DNA of 11,653 nucleotides. It comes from Desulfuromonadaceae bacterium UBA6124 (lineage in GTDB: Bacteria; Desulfobacterota; Desulfuromonadia; Desulfuromonadales; Trichloromonadaceae). The notes beneath the pieces were generated by a model. The model saw only the letters and a program-made list of their open reading frames with translations. It ran no database searches and was not told the origin of the DNA. Each line of letters opens with the position of its first letter. The stretch's first letter is position 1. This document shows, piece by piece, positions 1-6,850 of this stretch. The translations under genes and the position numbers were made by a program. The DNA lies in NCBI GenBank assembly GCA_002423365.1, contig DIVU01000342.1, positions 1-11,653 of the forward strand, in the 5' to 3' direction.

Positions 1-8
1 AGCCGACA

Positions 9-1178
9 TCAGGGGATGAATTCGAGGAAGCGCCGCACCGCCTCGGGGATCTCGGCCTCGCGGATATTACCGAAGGCCAGGCGCAGATAGCCCTCCATAT
101 CCGGACCGAAGACTTCGCCGGGCAGGCAGATGAGGTTGGCCTCGTCGGCCAGTCGCCGCGCCACCTGCCGCCCGGTGCATCCGGCCAAGGGATGGCGCAC
201 CCAGGCGAAAAAGCCGCCGCTGGCGACCAGCTTGAAGGGGTTGTCGGGACGGACGAAGGCGGCGCGGAAGAGGTCGTGGCGCCGCTGCATCATCTTGCGG
301 TTGGCGACGATCCAGTCATCCAGATGCTCGACGCCGTAGCGGATCGCCTGCTGGGTGACGCGCGGCGCGCAGACCACCATGGTGTCCTGGGCCTTGAGGG
401 CATGATGGATGAAGCGCTCGGAGGCGACCAGCGCCCCGGCCCGATAGCCGGTGAGGGCGAAGGTCTTGCCGAAGGAGGCGATCTGCACCAGATGGTCGCC
501 CCAGGCCGGATCGCGGAAGAGATCGTGCGGCGGCGTCTCGATGAAGGCGTTGTAGGTTTCGTCCAGCACCAGGGCGATGCCGTGGGCGCGGGCCAGTTCG
601 AAAAGCCGGCGCAGGGTCGCGGGCGGCGTCACCGCCCCGGTCGGGTTGCTCGGCGTCACCAGCAAAATGGCGCGGGTTTTCGCCGTAATCAGGCGCGCGA
701 TGACGTCCACATCCGGGAGGCCGCCGGAGGCGGCGGCGAAGGGGGCGTAGACCGAGCGGATCCCGAGCATGTCGAGGCCCATGGCGTGATCGAAATAGTA
801 GGGCGTCTGCACCACCACTTCATCCCCGGCTTGACACAGCACCATCATCGCCAGCCAGAAGGCCTGACTGGCGCCGATGGTCAGGCACAGCTCTTCCGGC
901 TTCGGAGCCGCGCCGTAGACCCGCCCGTACCAGTCGCAAACCGCCGCGCGCGCTTCAAGCAGTCCCTCGTCGGGTGAATATTTGGAGGTCAGCGGATCGG
1001 CAAGCAGTCCTTGCAGGTGAGCGGTCAGCTCCGGAGCCGGAGCATAATCGGGCACCGCCTGACAGAGATCGACTAGCGGCCTGTCGGCGGGAAATAAGCG
1101 CCCGGCGATCCAGCCCTTGACCTCGGAAATCGGCGGGAAATGGACATTCTCAATGTGGGGAGAGATGGCGAAACGCAT
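9..1178 (-). CDS. PLP-dependent aminotransferase, class I/II
   Basis: A 389-residue cytosolic aminotransferase of fold type I that moves an amino group between an amino acid and a 2-oxo acid through PLP. The family signature is complete: a PLP-phosphate-binding region near residue 102 (IGASQAFW), aromatic Tyr127/Tyr128 in TPYYFDH, Asn178 in SNPTG, Asp206 in LDETY, the Schiff-base lysine Lys238 in SFGKTF and Arg246 in GYRAG. An arginine in the LRLAFGN segment near the C-terminus probably binds the substrate carboxylate. Length is normal for the family and the protein is intact. The ATG is preceded by AAGGA about nine bases upstream. The substrate cannot be read from sequence; the N-terminus (VDLCQAVPDY) differs from the usual SRGxP motif of aspartate aminotransferases, so I give no symbol. 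It follows the mrr gene by 63 bp and shows no functional link with the defence cassette. Confidence 0.93.
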   Translation of the reverse strand: MRFAISPHIENVHFPPISEVKGWIAGRLFPADRPLVDLCQAVPDYAPAPELTAHLQGLLADPLTSKYSPDEGLLEARAAVCDWYGRVYGAAPKPEELCLTIGASQAFWLAMMVLCQAGDEVVVQTPYYFDHAMGLDMLGIRSVYAPFAAASGGLPDVDVIARLITAKTRAILLVTPSNPTGAVTPPATLRRLFELARAHGIALVLDETYNAFIETPPHDLFRDPAWGDHLVQIASFGKTFALTGYRAGALVASERFIHHALKAQDTMVVCAPRVTQQAIRYGVEHLDDWIVANRKMMQRRHDLFRAAFVRPDNPFKLVASGGFFAWVRHPLAGCTGRQVARRLADEANLICLPGEVFGPDMEGYLRLAFGNIREAEIPEAVRRFLEFIP

Positions 1179-1241
1179 GGTTCCATCCTTTTGCGAACGG
1201 GTCTAAATTACGCCAAAGCGCCCATCCGAACTCGGCTCCAC

Positions 1242-2156
1242 TTAAGCCTCAGTGAAGTAATCCGAATCCAGCCTCTTCAATTCATACACCGCTTCAGTCG
1301 TGACGCCAACGCCGAAATCGATCATGAATTGAGCAAGTTGCTCGCCATCGATCAGGATAATCTTGCTGTCGATGTTGGCCGCGAATTCCTTGGCGGTGGT
1401 ACAAAACCTGGAGGTGGTTATGAAAATTCCCTTGCGGGCGCGCTTGCCCTGAAGCGCGCCCGCGAACTTCTGGATTTCCGGACGGGAAATGGGCTCCTCC
1501 CATCTCTTGGCCTGGATGTAAATGATGTCGAGACCCAGGCGATCCTCTTTGATGATGCCGTCGATCCCTTCGTCACCGCTGCGCCCGATGGCTTGCCCGG
1601 CATCTTTCCGGGACCCGCCATAGCCCATCTTGACCAGGACTTCAACAACGACTTTCTCGAAAAAGCTCGGCGGAGAGGCTTTGAGCTGAGAGAGAATCTC
1701 GTTCGCCAGATTCTCACGGAGAGTCTGGTAAGCCTCTTCCAGTTGTTCCGCTGGAGTTTTGCTTTCTGCTTCCACCACTTCGGAGGAACTCGCCTGCCGC
1801 TGGTTGCCTTTGCCCTTTTCGCGGGCCGCTTCGTATTCGGGAAAGCCCCGCAACAATCGGAGGTTGATCTCCGGGGGTGACTGGTTCAGCACATCCCGAC
1901 CGCGTTCGGTAATGCGGAAAACCCCGCGGCGCGTATTCTCAAGAAGCCCAGCCATCTTCATGTGGGCACGAGCCCAGGCGACCCGGTTGTCGAAAACACA
2001 TTGTTGCCCACTCGGAAGCAGCTTTTTTTGTTCTTCCTCCGTCAAGGCAAAGACCCGCGCCAACGCATCGAGGGCTTCCCGGTTCGTGTGTTCTCGCCCG
2101 TCTGCACAGAATTTCAGCAAGGGGAGCATGATGCTCTGAAAATCAGGGATCGCCAT
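1242..2156 (-). CDS. mrr: Mrr-family restriction endonuclease
   Basis: A 304-residue protein with the two-domain build of Mrr, a type IV restriction nuclease that in E. coli cuts methylated DNA. Residues about 5-95 form the N-terminal winged-helix Mrr_N domain, ending in a GVFRITERGRDVL wing. Residues about 105-145 are a charged Glu/Lys/Ser-rich linker. Residues about 160-285 are the PD-(D/E)XK-like catalytic domain. The catalytic residues are visible: Glu167 in FFEKVV, Asp199 in GDEGIDG, and Gln215-x-Lys217 in YIQAKRW, which is the D-(n)-QxK variant typical of Mrr. Length matches E. coli Mrr (about 304 residues), so it looks functional. The start is set by AAGGGAG (2164-2170) seven bases before the ATG. 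The ATG overlaps the end of the damaged ORF upstream, so it is probably cotranscribed with ccdAB. Known specificity is for modified DNA; the actual target here is unknown. Confidence 0.93.
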   Translation of the reverse strand: MAIPDFQSIMLPLLKFCADGREHTNREALDALARVFALTEEEQKKLLPSGQQCVFDNRVAWARAHMKMAGLLENTRRGVFRITERGRDVLNQSPPEINLRLLRGFPEYEAAREKGKGNQRQASSSEVVEAESKTPAEQLEEAYQTLRENLANEILSQLKASPPSFFEKVVVEVLVKMGYGGSRKDAGQAIGRSGDEGIDGIIKEDRLGLDIIYIQAKRWEEPISRPEIQKFAGALQGKRARKGIFITTSRFCTTAKEFAANIDSKIILIDGEQLAQFMIDFGVGVTTEAVYELKRLDSDYFTEA

Positions 2157-2358
2157 TAATCATCTCCCTTGTCATCTGATGTGGATACCATACCCCATCT
2201 TCGACGCGACGCCGCCGGGGACTCCACCCGACCCGATGCCGGCGGATCAGTTCGGCCAGCGCCGCGTCGTTCATCCCGCCGTCGCGGCGAAACAGATCGT
2301 GCAGCAGTGGATAATTCTGCGCGGCGAAATTGAAAAAGGATTGGGGATTCAGGGCCAT
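2143..2358 (-). pseudogene. small ORF, probable remnant of a larger gene upstream of mrr
   Basis: A 71-codon ORF that I do not recognise. The first ~43 residues read like a genuine protein start: MALNPQSFFNFAAQNYPLL, then an acidic/basic helix and a helix ending in LIRRHR. After that the reading frame becomes Arg/Trp-rich and less protein-like, and it runs 14 bp into mrr. A different minus frame over the last ~24 codons ends in TAA exactly overlapping the mrr ATG (TAATG), the arrangement expected of a translationally coupled gene. The simplest reading, an inference, is a longer gene that once preceded mrr and suffered an internal out-of-frame deletion, leaving its N-terminus in one frame and its C-terminus in another. 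No good ribosome-binding site precedes the ATG; the nearest GAGG is about 15 bases away. The alternative is a real 71-residue small protein. Confidence 0.42.
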
Positions 2359-2424
2359 GAGACGGCAACATGCCTCAGCGAAAGGTGTCGGATGGGACTA
2401 AAAGCGGAACGCTCCAAAAGGCCA

Positions 2425-2739
2425 TCAAAAACCGGTCAACAGAAAATCGAGCGCGTCCATGATCTCGTCCCTGCGCGCATTCAGCGAGGCGACCTTCGGC
2501 CCCAACAGGCGCGCCGACACACCGGCCAGTTCGGCGGTGGACATGACGACGCCGACATTGCCGATTTCGAACTCGGGATTCAGATGCCGCGCGGGAGTGC
2601 CCATGACGGAAACGCGGATCAGCGGCACCACCACGCGCGTCGCCAGGCTTTCCAGAACCTCCGCCTGGACGTCGAGCAGAAAGGGAACAGTTGGACAGGT
2701 GTCGGGATTGAGATTTTCGTAGACATCGAACTGAGCCAT
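2425..2739 (-). CDS. ccdB: CcdB-family toxin (DNA gyrase poison)
   Basis: A 104-residue toxin of the type II CcdAB system. In the known family CcdB binds the GyrA subunit of DNA gyrase and traps the cleaved complex, causing double-strand breaks unless neutralised by CcdA. The sequence opens with the family start MAQFDVYENLNP, carries the barrel core with VPFLLDVQ and a VVVPL strand (about residues 18-41), and ends with a C-terminal helix finishing in DFLLTGF. In F-plasmid CcdB this C-terminus (WGI) contacts gyrase; here Trp is absent and Phe closes the chain, as in many chromosomal homologues, so gyrase poisoning is likely but not certain. Length is normal (F-plasmid CcdB has 101 residues). 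Its ATG overlaps the ccdA stop by one base (TGATG), which indicates translational coupling with the antitoxin. Confidence 0.93.
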   Translation of the reverse strand: MAQFDVYENLNPDTCPTVPFLLDVQAEVLESLATRVVVPLIRVSVMGTPARHLNPEFEIGNVGVVMSTAELAGVSARLLGPKVASLNARRDEIMDALDFLLTGF

Positions 2740-2987
2740 CAGAAACGCCGCAACCCGTCACTGAAAACACCGGCCTGTTCGACCCGGGCATTGTAGGCAT
2801 CAATCGCCTCGAGGTTTTCTTCCCGCCACCGGCGATCATTTTCTTCCCGCAACAGTTCGACTAGGTGCCGCTCCAACGCCTGGGAAAGATTGATACGCGA
2901 CTCCCTGGCCTGGCGAAGAAGATCGCTGTTGATGCTCAGATTCGTCGACTTTTTCGGAGCTTTCTCGTCAAATAAAACGCTTTGCAT
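2739..2987 (-). CDS. ccdA: CcdA-family antitoxin
   Basis: An 82-residue antitoxin that should bind and neutralise CcdB and repress its own operon. Residues about 12-45 (STNLSINSDLL ... INLSQALERHL) form the ribbon-helix-helix DNA-binding domain. The C-terminal half (RRWREENLEAIDAYN, then GVFSDGLRRF) aligns by eye with the toxin-binding tail of F-plasmid CcdA (RWKAENQEGM ... GSFADENRDW). I chose the ATG at 2987, not the upstream ATG at 3014, because a strong GGGAGGTG site lies just before it and because the longer start would fall inside the operator and the expected transcript start. The order antitoxin-toxin with a one-base overlap is typical of the system. Confidence 0.92.
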   Translation of the reverse strand: MQSVLFDEKAPKKSTNLSINSDLLRQARESRINLSQALERHLVELLREENDRRWREENLEAIDAYNARVEQAGVFSDGLRRF

Positions 2988-2999
2988 GGCCACCTCCCG

Positions 3000-3022
3000 T
3001 ATGCGCATTATCAATGCGCATA
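3000..3022. promoter_or_regulatory. CcdA/CcdAB operator (23-bp perfect dyad)
   Basis: Two 10-bp arms, TATGCGCATT and AATGCGCATA, form a perfect inverted repeat around a 3-bp spacer ATC. Each arm contains ATGCGCAT, itself an 8-bp palindrome, so the site holds two identical symmetric boxes with centres 13 bp apart. It lies right between the ccdA -10 box and the ccdA ribosome-binding site, over the expected transcription start, which is where a ribbon-helix-helix autorepressor would act. Binding by CcdA is inferred from position and symmetry. Confidence 0.75.
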
Positions 3023-3050
3023 GAATAGCGCTTCGCTACCTCGCCGGCAA
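3022..3050 (-). promoter_or_regulatory. sigma-70 promoter of the ccdAB(-mrr) operon
   Basis: On the minus strand TTGCCG (3045-3050) and TATTCT (3022-3027) are separated by exactly 17 bp. The -10 box touches the dyad operator, so the transcript would start inside the operator, about 25-30 bases before the ccdA ATG. No other strong promoter is seen before ccdB, the small ORF or mrr, which supports a single operon. Confidence 0.65.
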
Positions 3051-3110
3051 GACTGAAAAACTAAAGCGAAAAATCGTGAGCGATACAGACAGATTTTATC
3101 CCATCGTCCC

Positions 3111-4247
3111 TCACGCCCGCCGGATGATCTCCACCAGCAGTTCGGCGACCCGTTCCATATCTTCGACTTTGACCTGTTCGTCGACGGTGTGGACGCGGTC
3201 CATGCCGGTGCCGAGGATGACCGTTTCGATGCCGTGTCCGTTGAAGATGTTGGCGTCGGAGCCGCCGCCGGCGGCCTCGACGGCAATGGTCCGCCCGAGG
3301 GCGGCGCCGGCCTCGCGCACCAACTGGACGATGCCGGCGTCCTCGGCGACCTGCATCAGCGGGTAGTCGCCGATCACCTCGACCTTGACCGCGCCGTGGA
3401 CGACCCTGCCGTCGATGGCGACGGAGGCTTGCAGGGCGGCGCGCTGAAAGCAGCCGACCATGTGCTCGGTCTGGCGGGTGAGTTTGTCGACGTCGTGACT
3501 TCGCACCTCCCCTTCGATCACCACCCGGTTAGGGACGATGTTGGTCGCCTGCCCCCCTTCGATGGTGCCGAGGTTGGCGGTCGTTTCGTCGTCGATGCGC
3601 CCCAGCTTCATCTCGGCGATGGCTTTTCCGGCGATGGCAATGGCCGACAGCCCCTGCTCGGGGGCGATGCCGGCGTGGGCCTCGCGGCCGAGAATCTCGA
3701 AGCGCAGCTTGTTGGCGCAGGGGGCCTTGCGGATGATGCGGTCGACGCCGCTGGTGTCGAGGGCGAGGGCGCGGCGGGAGCGAACCAGCGAATAGTCGAG
3801 CAGCTTGGCGCCGACCAGGCCGATCTCTTCGCAGATGGTCACCACCACTTCGAGGGGACCGTGGGGGATGTTTTGTTCGCGGATGACTTCGAGGGCTTCG
3901 ATGATCTCGGCGATCCCCGCCTTGTCGTCGGCACCGAGGATCGTCTCGCCGGCGCTGGTGAAAACACCGTCCGTAAGGACCGGGGCGACACCGTCGGCGG
4001 GCTCGACGGTATCCATGTGCACCGAGAGCATCAGCGGCGCGGAGGCTTTGCCCCGCGCGGGAAATTGAATGATCAGGTTGCCGCTTTCGCTACCGGCGCT
4101 CGCGCCGGCGCCGTCCATCGTCACCGTGCCGCCCAGTTCCTGAAAGCGCCGGGTCAGGTAACGGGAAATCTCCCCTTCCCGACGGGAGGGGCTGGCGATG
4201 GCCGCCTGACGGGCGAATTCTTCACAAAGTCGTTCTCGATTGATCAT
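3111..4247 (-). CDS. M20-family zinc metallopeptidase, PepT-like
   Basis: A 378-residue cytosolic di-zinc aminopeptidase or deacylase of the M20 family, closest in look to the peptidase T-like (PepT2/YqjE) group that trims short peptides. Metal and catalytic residues are in place: His77 and the catalytic Asp79 in SVHMDTV, the bridging Asp107 or Asp108 in LGADDKAG, catalytic Glu140 and ligand Glu141 in ICEEIG, ligand Asp164 in LDTSG, and the distal His353 in MDRVHTVDE. The inserted dimerisation domain spans about residues 180-295 and includes the family GREAHAG turn (His191). The start at 4247 is preferred over an ATG at 4313 because AAGGAAGG lies about seven bases before it and the promoter's -35 box covers 4313. 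The true substrate is not readable; a tripeptidase is likely. Confidence 0.9.
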   Translation of the reverse strand: MINRERLCEEFARQAAIASPSRREGEISRYLTRRFQELGGTVTMDGAGASAGSESGNLIIQFPARGKASAPLMLSVHMDTVEPADGVAPVLTDGVFTSAGETILGADDKAGIAEIIEALEVIREQNIPHGPLEVVVTICEEIGLVGAKLLDYSLVRSRRALALDTSGVDRIIRKAPCANKLRFEILGREAHAGIAPEQGLSAIAIAGKAIAEMKLGRIDDETTANLGTIEGGQATNIVPNRVVIEGEVRSHDVDKLTRQTEHMVGCFQRAALQASVAIDGRVVHGAVKVEVIGDYPLMQVAEDAGIVQLVREAGAALGRTIAVEAAGGGSDANIFNGHGIETVILGTGMDRVHTVDEQVKVEDMERVAELLVEIIRRA

Positions 4248-4284
4248 GGGGAACCTTCCTTCGGGGATAAAAATCAAGAGGTTA

Positions 4285-4313
4285 AGAATAGCACGGCGCT
4301 TTGGGCAAGCCAA
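4285..4313 (-). promoter_or_regulatory. sigma-70 promoter of the M20 peptidase gene
   Basis: Minus-strand TTGGCT (4308-4313) and TATTCT (4285-4290) have a 17-bp spacer. The predicted transcript starts near 4278, about 30 bases before the chosen ATG at 4247, with AAGGAAGG in the leader. This supports the shorter protein start. Confidence 0.6.
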
Positions 4314-4356
4314 GCTTTACGCCACTGATGGAATGCTGCCGTCTGCGACTCAATCC

Positions 4357-4385
4357 TTGATTTCACAGGTCATTAATCGTACACT
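4357..4385 (+). promoter_or_regulatory. sigma-70 promoter of the MshEN/GAF - TPR - acpH unit
   Basis: Plus-strand TTGATT (4357-4362) and TACACT (4380-4385) with a 17-bp spacer. It leaves an untranslated leader of about 110 bases before the ATG at 4503. It is divergent from the peptidase promoter, with only about 43 bp between the two -35 boxes, so a shared regulator is possible; I see no clear dyad between them. Confidence 0.5.
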
Positions 4386-4502
4386 GGCGAAATTGCAAGT
4401 GACTGAATCGGCGGCGAATCGGGGCGCAGTCTCGGCAATCGGCACGACTCGCCCCCCCCTCCCCGCGATCCTCCTTATCCGTGCCCCACGGGAAAGACTG
4501 CC

Positions 4503-5594
4503 ATGGCCATCAGAATCGGCGAACTGCTGGTACGGGAAAAACTCATCACTCTGGCCCAGCTTGAGGAAGCTCTCAAGTGTCAGGTTATCTTCGGCGGGCG
4601 TCTCGGCACCAACCTCATCGAGATGGGCCTGCTCGAAGAAGGGGATATCGCCCGCATTCTCAGCAAGAAACTGGGGGTACCCTTTCTCGATCCCCCGGGG
4701 CTGCTGATGAACATCCCCCAGGATATCATCGAGCTGATCTCCCCGGAAGACGCGGCCCGCTATCAGATCATCCCTCTACGCATGGAAGGACGCCGCCTTT
4801 CCCTGGGCATGGTCGACCCCTCCGACCTCAAGGCCATCGACGAGGTCGCCTTTCGCACCGGCTTCGTCATCCGCCCCGTCGTCGTCCCCGAAGTGCGCAT
4901 CGTCCTGGCGCTGGAAAAGTACTACCAGATCGAGCGCAAGTTGCGTTATATCAATACCCCACTGCTGCGCGAGGATCGCCTACCCGTGCCGCCCAAGGCA
5001 CCGGAACCGGTCTCGGACGATCTCTGGTTCGAGGAGATCGAAGAGCAGGTGGCCGGCGAACCTTCTTTGCCGCTGAAGCCGGAACTTCACGCCGAATTCG
5101 TCAAGGAACACACCATCGACGAGCTTTCCAGAGAGCTGGCCGAGGCGGCGGAGCGGGACGATATCGCCGACGCCATCGTTCAGTACCTGGGCCAAAAGCT
5201 CAAGTGCGGGGCGATGTTCTTGGTGCGAGGGGATCTGGCCATGGGCTGGAAGGCGGTGCTCGGCAAACAACCGGTGCCGGCTTTCGCCCAGTTGCAGATC
5301 CCCCTGGACGAGTCCTCGGTGCTCAAGACCGTGACGCAAACCGCCGGCTACTATCTCGGTCCGGTTCCCCGCTCCCCTTTCAACTCGATGATGCTGCAGG
5401 AGTTCGGCGGGCGCGTTCCGAAAACCGTGCTTTTGGTGCCGCTGGTCATGATGGGGCGCGTCGTCGGCATCATCTATGTGGATAGCGACGGCCAATCCCT
5501 CGGCGATGAACTTCCCGAACTGCAGCGCTTGGCGGCCAAAGCGATCATGGCCTTCGAGATTCTCATCCTCAAACACAAGATTCTGCAAACCTGA
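4503..5594 (+). CDS. MshEN (GspE N-terminal) domain protein with C-terminal GAF-like domain
   Basis: A 363-residue cytosolic protein without any ATPase domain. Residues 4-27 (RIGELL ... LEEALKCQ) and 33-56 (RLGTNLIEMG ... ILSKK) are two consecutive copies of the 24-residue MshEN motif, which in MshE ATPases binds cyclic di-GMP. The segment LGVPFLD and the following ~90 residues complete the domain. Deviations: the first copy has Lys13 in place of the usual Gly, and the second has Lys56 in place of the final Gln, so ligand binding needs testing. A charged, proline-rich linker covers about residues 155-215. Residues about 217-360 look like a GAF-type sensor fold, with a strand LLVPLVMMGRVVGIIYVD and a long closing helix. 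The role is probably c-di-GMP or other signal sensing for a type IV pilus or secretion function; this is inference. The ribosome-binding site is weak. A TPR gene follows at 83 bp. Confidence 0.85.
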   Translation: MAIRIGELLVREKLITLAQLEEALKCQVIFGGRLGTNLIEMGLLEEGDIARILSKKLGVPFLDPPGLLMNIPQDIIELISPEDAARYQIIPLRMEGRRLSLGMVDPSDLKAIDEVAFRTGFVIRPVVVPEVRIVLALEKYYQIERKLRYINTPLLREDRLPVPPKAPEPVSDDLWFEEIEEQVAGEPSLPLKPELHAEFVKEHTIDELSRELAEAAERDDIADAIVQYLGQKLKCGAMFLVRGDLAMGWKAVLGKQPVPAFAQLQIPLDESSVLKTVTQTAGYYLGPVPRSPFNSMMLQEFGGRVPKTVLLVPLVMMGRVVGIIYVDSDGQSLGDELPELQRLAAKAIMAFEILILKHKILQT

Positions 5595-5677
5595 AAACGT
5601 TGTCATCACCCCCACCATCCGCCCTGGCTCCGGTTATCGGAAAAAGCCAGGCAACTGACCAACAAGGTAATGAAATC

Positions 5678-6799
5678 ATGGATATGGAATCCCCTCGGGG
5701 AGCAACCCCACCCCCCCACGGCAAGGTCATCGAACTGTCCAAGGAGGGACACCGACTGCTCAAGGAGAAACGTTTCCGCGAAGCTTGCGCCCTGTTCGAA
5801 GAGGCGCTCACGCTGGAACCGCATAATCCTTATATCCTCACCGGATTCGGCGACGCTTTGCGTTCGCTGAAGAATTTTCCCGCCGCCGAACACTGTTACC
5901 GGGAAGTCCTCGACAACGATCCGAACAACCTCTTTGCCCTGCGCGGGTTGGGCGACACCTACCGCGGCCAGCGGCAAACGGATAAAGCCCTGGAGTTGTG
6001 GGAGCGCTACATCCGGTTCCGCCCCCGGGACATCTTCGTCATGACCCGCATCGCCGACGCCCACAAAACCCTTGGCGCCCACCAGCGGGCCGAGGAATGC
6101 TATCGGCAGGCCCTGGGCATCGACCGGGAAGATCGTTACGCGCTGATGGGCCTGGCCGATCTCTATCAGAAGATGGGAGAGGACGAGCAGGCCATCCGCC
6201 ACTACGAAAAAGTTCTGGCCAAGAGCCCGCGGATGATCAACATCCTGACCATTGTCGGCAATCTGCACTGGCATCGCGGGGAGCAGGAAAAGGCCCGGGA
6301 GTATTACGAAAAAACCTTGGCGATAGAAAGTTACAACTCCTACGCCCTATACGGGATGGGTAACTATTACCGCTGGCGGCGGGAGTTCGAGCGAGCCATC
6401 GAATACTGGGAACGGATTCTCGAGCGGGACCGGGGCACCGTCAACATGCTCACACGCCTCGCCGATGCCTACCGCAACACCGGCGACATCGGAAAAGCGG
6501 AAAAACTCTACCGTGAAAATTTAGAGCGCGGTTATGACAAGTTCAGCCTGCTGGGCATGGCCAAACTGCACGTCATGCGCGGCGAGACCGAGAAAGTTTT
6601 GGAGCGCTACCGGGAATTGATGGCCAAGGAAGAGGAAGACGGCTGGTTTTTCGCGGAAATCATTGGCAAATTCGGCGACGAGCGCCGCCTGGAAGCCCTA
6701 CGTTTCTACCACGGCGCGCGGGATCTGCACCGGGAGAAACCCGAAGTCTGCCGGCGGTTGGCCGAGCAGGCGGAAAAGCTGCAACTGGCCATGGAGTAA
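5678..6799 (+). CDS. tetratricopeptide repeat (TPR) protein
   Basis: A 373-residue scaffold protein with no signal peptide or membrane segment, so presumably cytosolic. From residue 17 to about 320 it holds nine TPR units in strict 34-residue register (starts at 17, 51, 85, 119, 153, 187, 221, 255 and 289) with no insertions. Units alternate in type: units 3, 5, 7 and 9 resemble each other (for example YALMGLADLY), as do 4, 6 and 8 (for example MLTRLADAY). A short helical tail follows. TPR arrays bind protein partners; the likely partner is the product of the gene just upstream, but this is inference from adjacency. The ATG at 5678 has AAGG about nine bases before it; a TTG start at 5600 would add a low-complexity 26-residue leader and is less likely. 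Adjacent to an MshEN gene, it may belong to a pilus or secretion control pair. Confidence 0.88.
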   Translation: MDMESPRGATPPPHGKVIELSKEGHRLLKEKRFREACALFEEALTLEPHNPYILTGFGDALRSLKNFPAAEHCYREVLDNDPNNLFALRGLGDTYRGQRQTDKALELWERYIRFRPRDIFVMTRIADAHKTLGAHQRAEECYRQALGIDREDRYALMGLADLYQKMGEDEQAIRHYEKVLAKSPRMINILTIVGNLHWHRGEQEKAREYYEKTLAIESYNSYALYGMGNYYRWRREFERAIEYWERILERDRGTVNMLTRLADAYRNTGDIGKAEKLYRENLERGYDKFSLLGMAKLHVMRGETEKVLERYRELMAKEEEDGWFFAEIIGKFGDERRLEALRFYHGARDLHREKPEVCRRLAEQAEKLQLAME

Positions 6800-6819
6800 G
6801 GACGGAGCCTGCTCCGTCC
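6800..6819. repeat. intergenic hairpin between the TPR gene and acpH
   Basis: GGACGGAG and CTCCGTCC form a perfect 8-bp GC-rich stem around CCTG, beginning directly after the TPR stop codon. No T-run follows immediately; the next run of T (6847-6852) is 28 bases downstream and runs into the acpH start codon. It is therefore not a standard intrinsic terminator. It may stabilise the upstream message or reduce expression of acpH. Confidence 0.5.
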
Positions 6820-6850
6820 CCGCCTTAGGCAACAAAAGAAAGTCGATTTT

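Noticed and set aside
2988..3014. Upstream ATG start for ccdA at 3014
   Set aside because: It lies within the operator and near or before the expected transcript start, while the ATG at 2987 has a strong GGGAGGTG site.
3060..3090. Short ATCG-CTCA-CGAT hairpin followed by T residues after the peptidase gene
   Set aside because: Only a 4-bp stem; too weak to call a terminator.
3189..4328. Long plus-strand open frame (379 codons) opposite the peptidase gene
   Set aside because: Shadow of the GC-rich peptidase gene; repetitive Asp/Gly/Ala/His composition, no motif, no ribosome-binding site, and the opposite strand has a full set of M20 zinc ligands.
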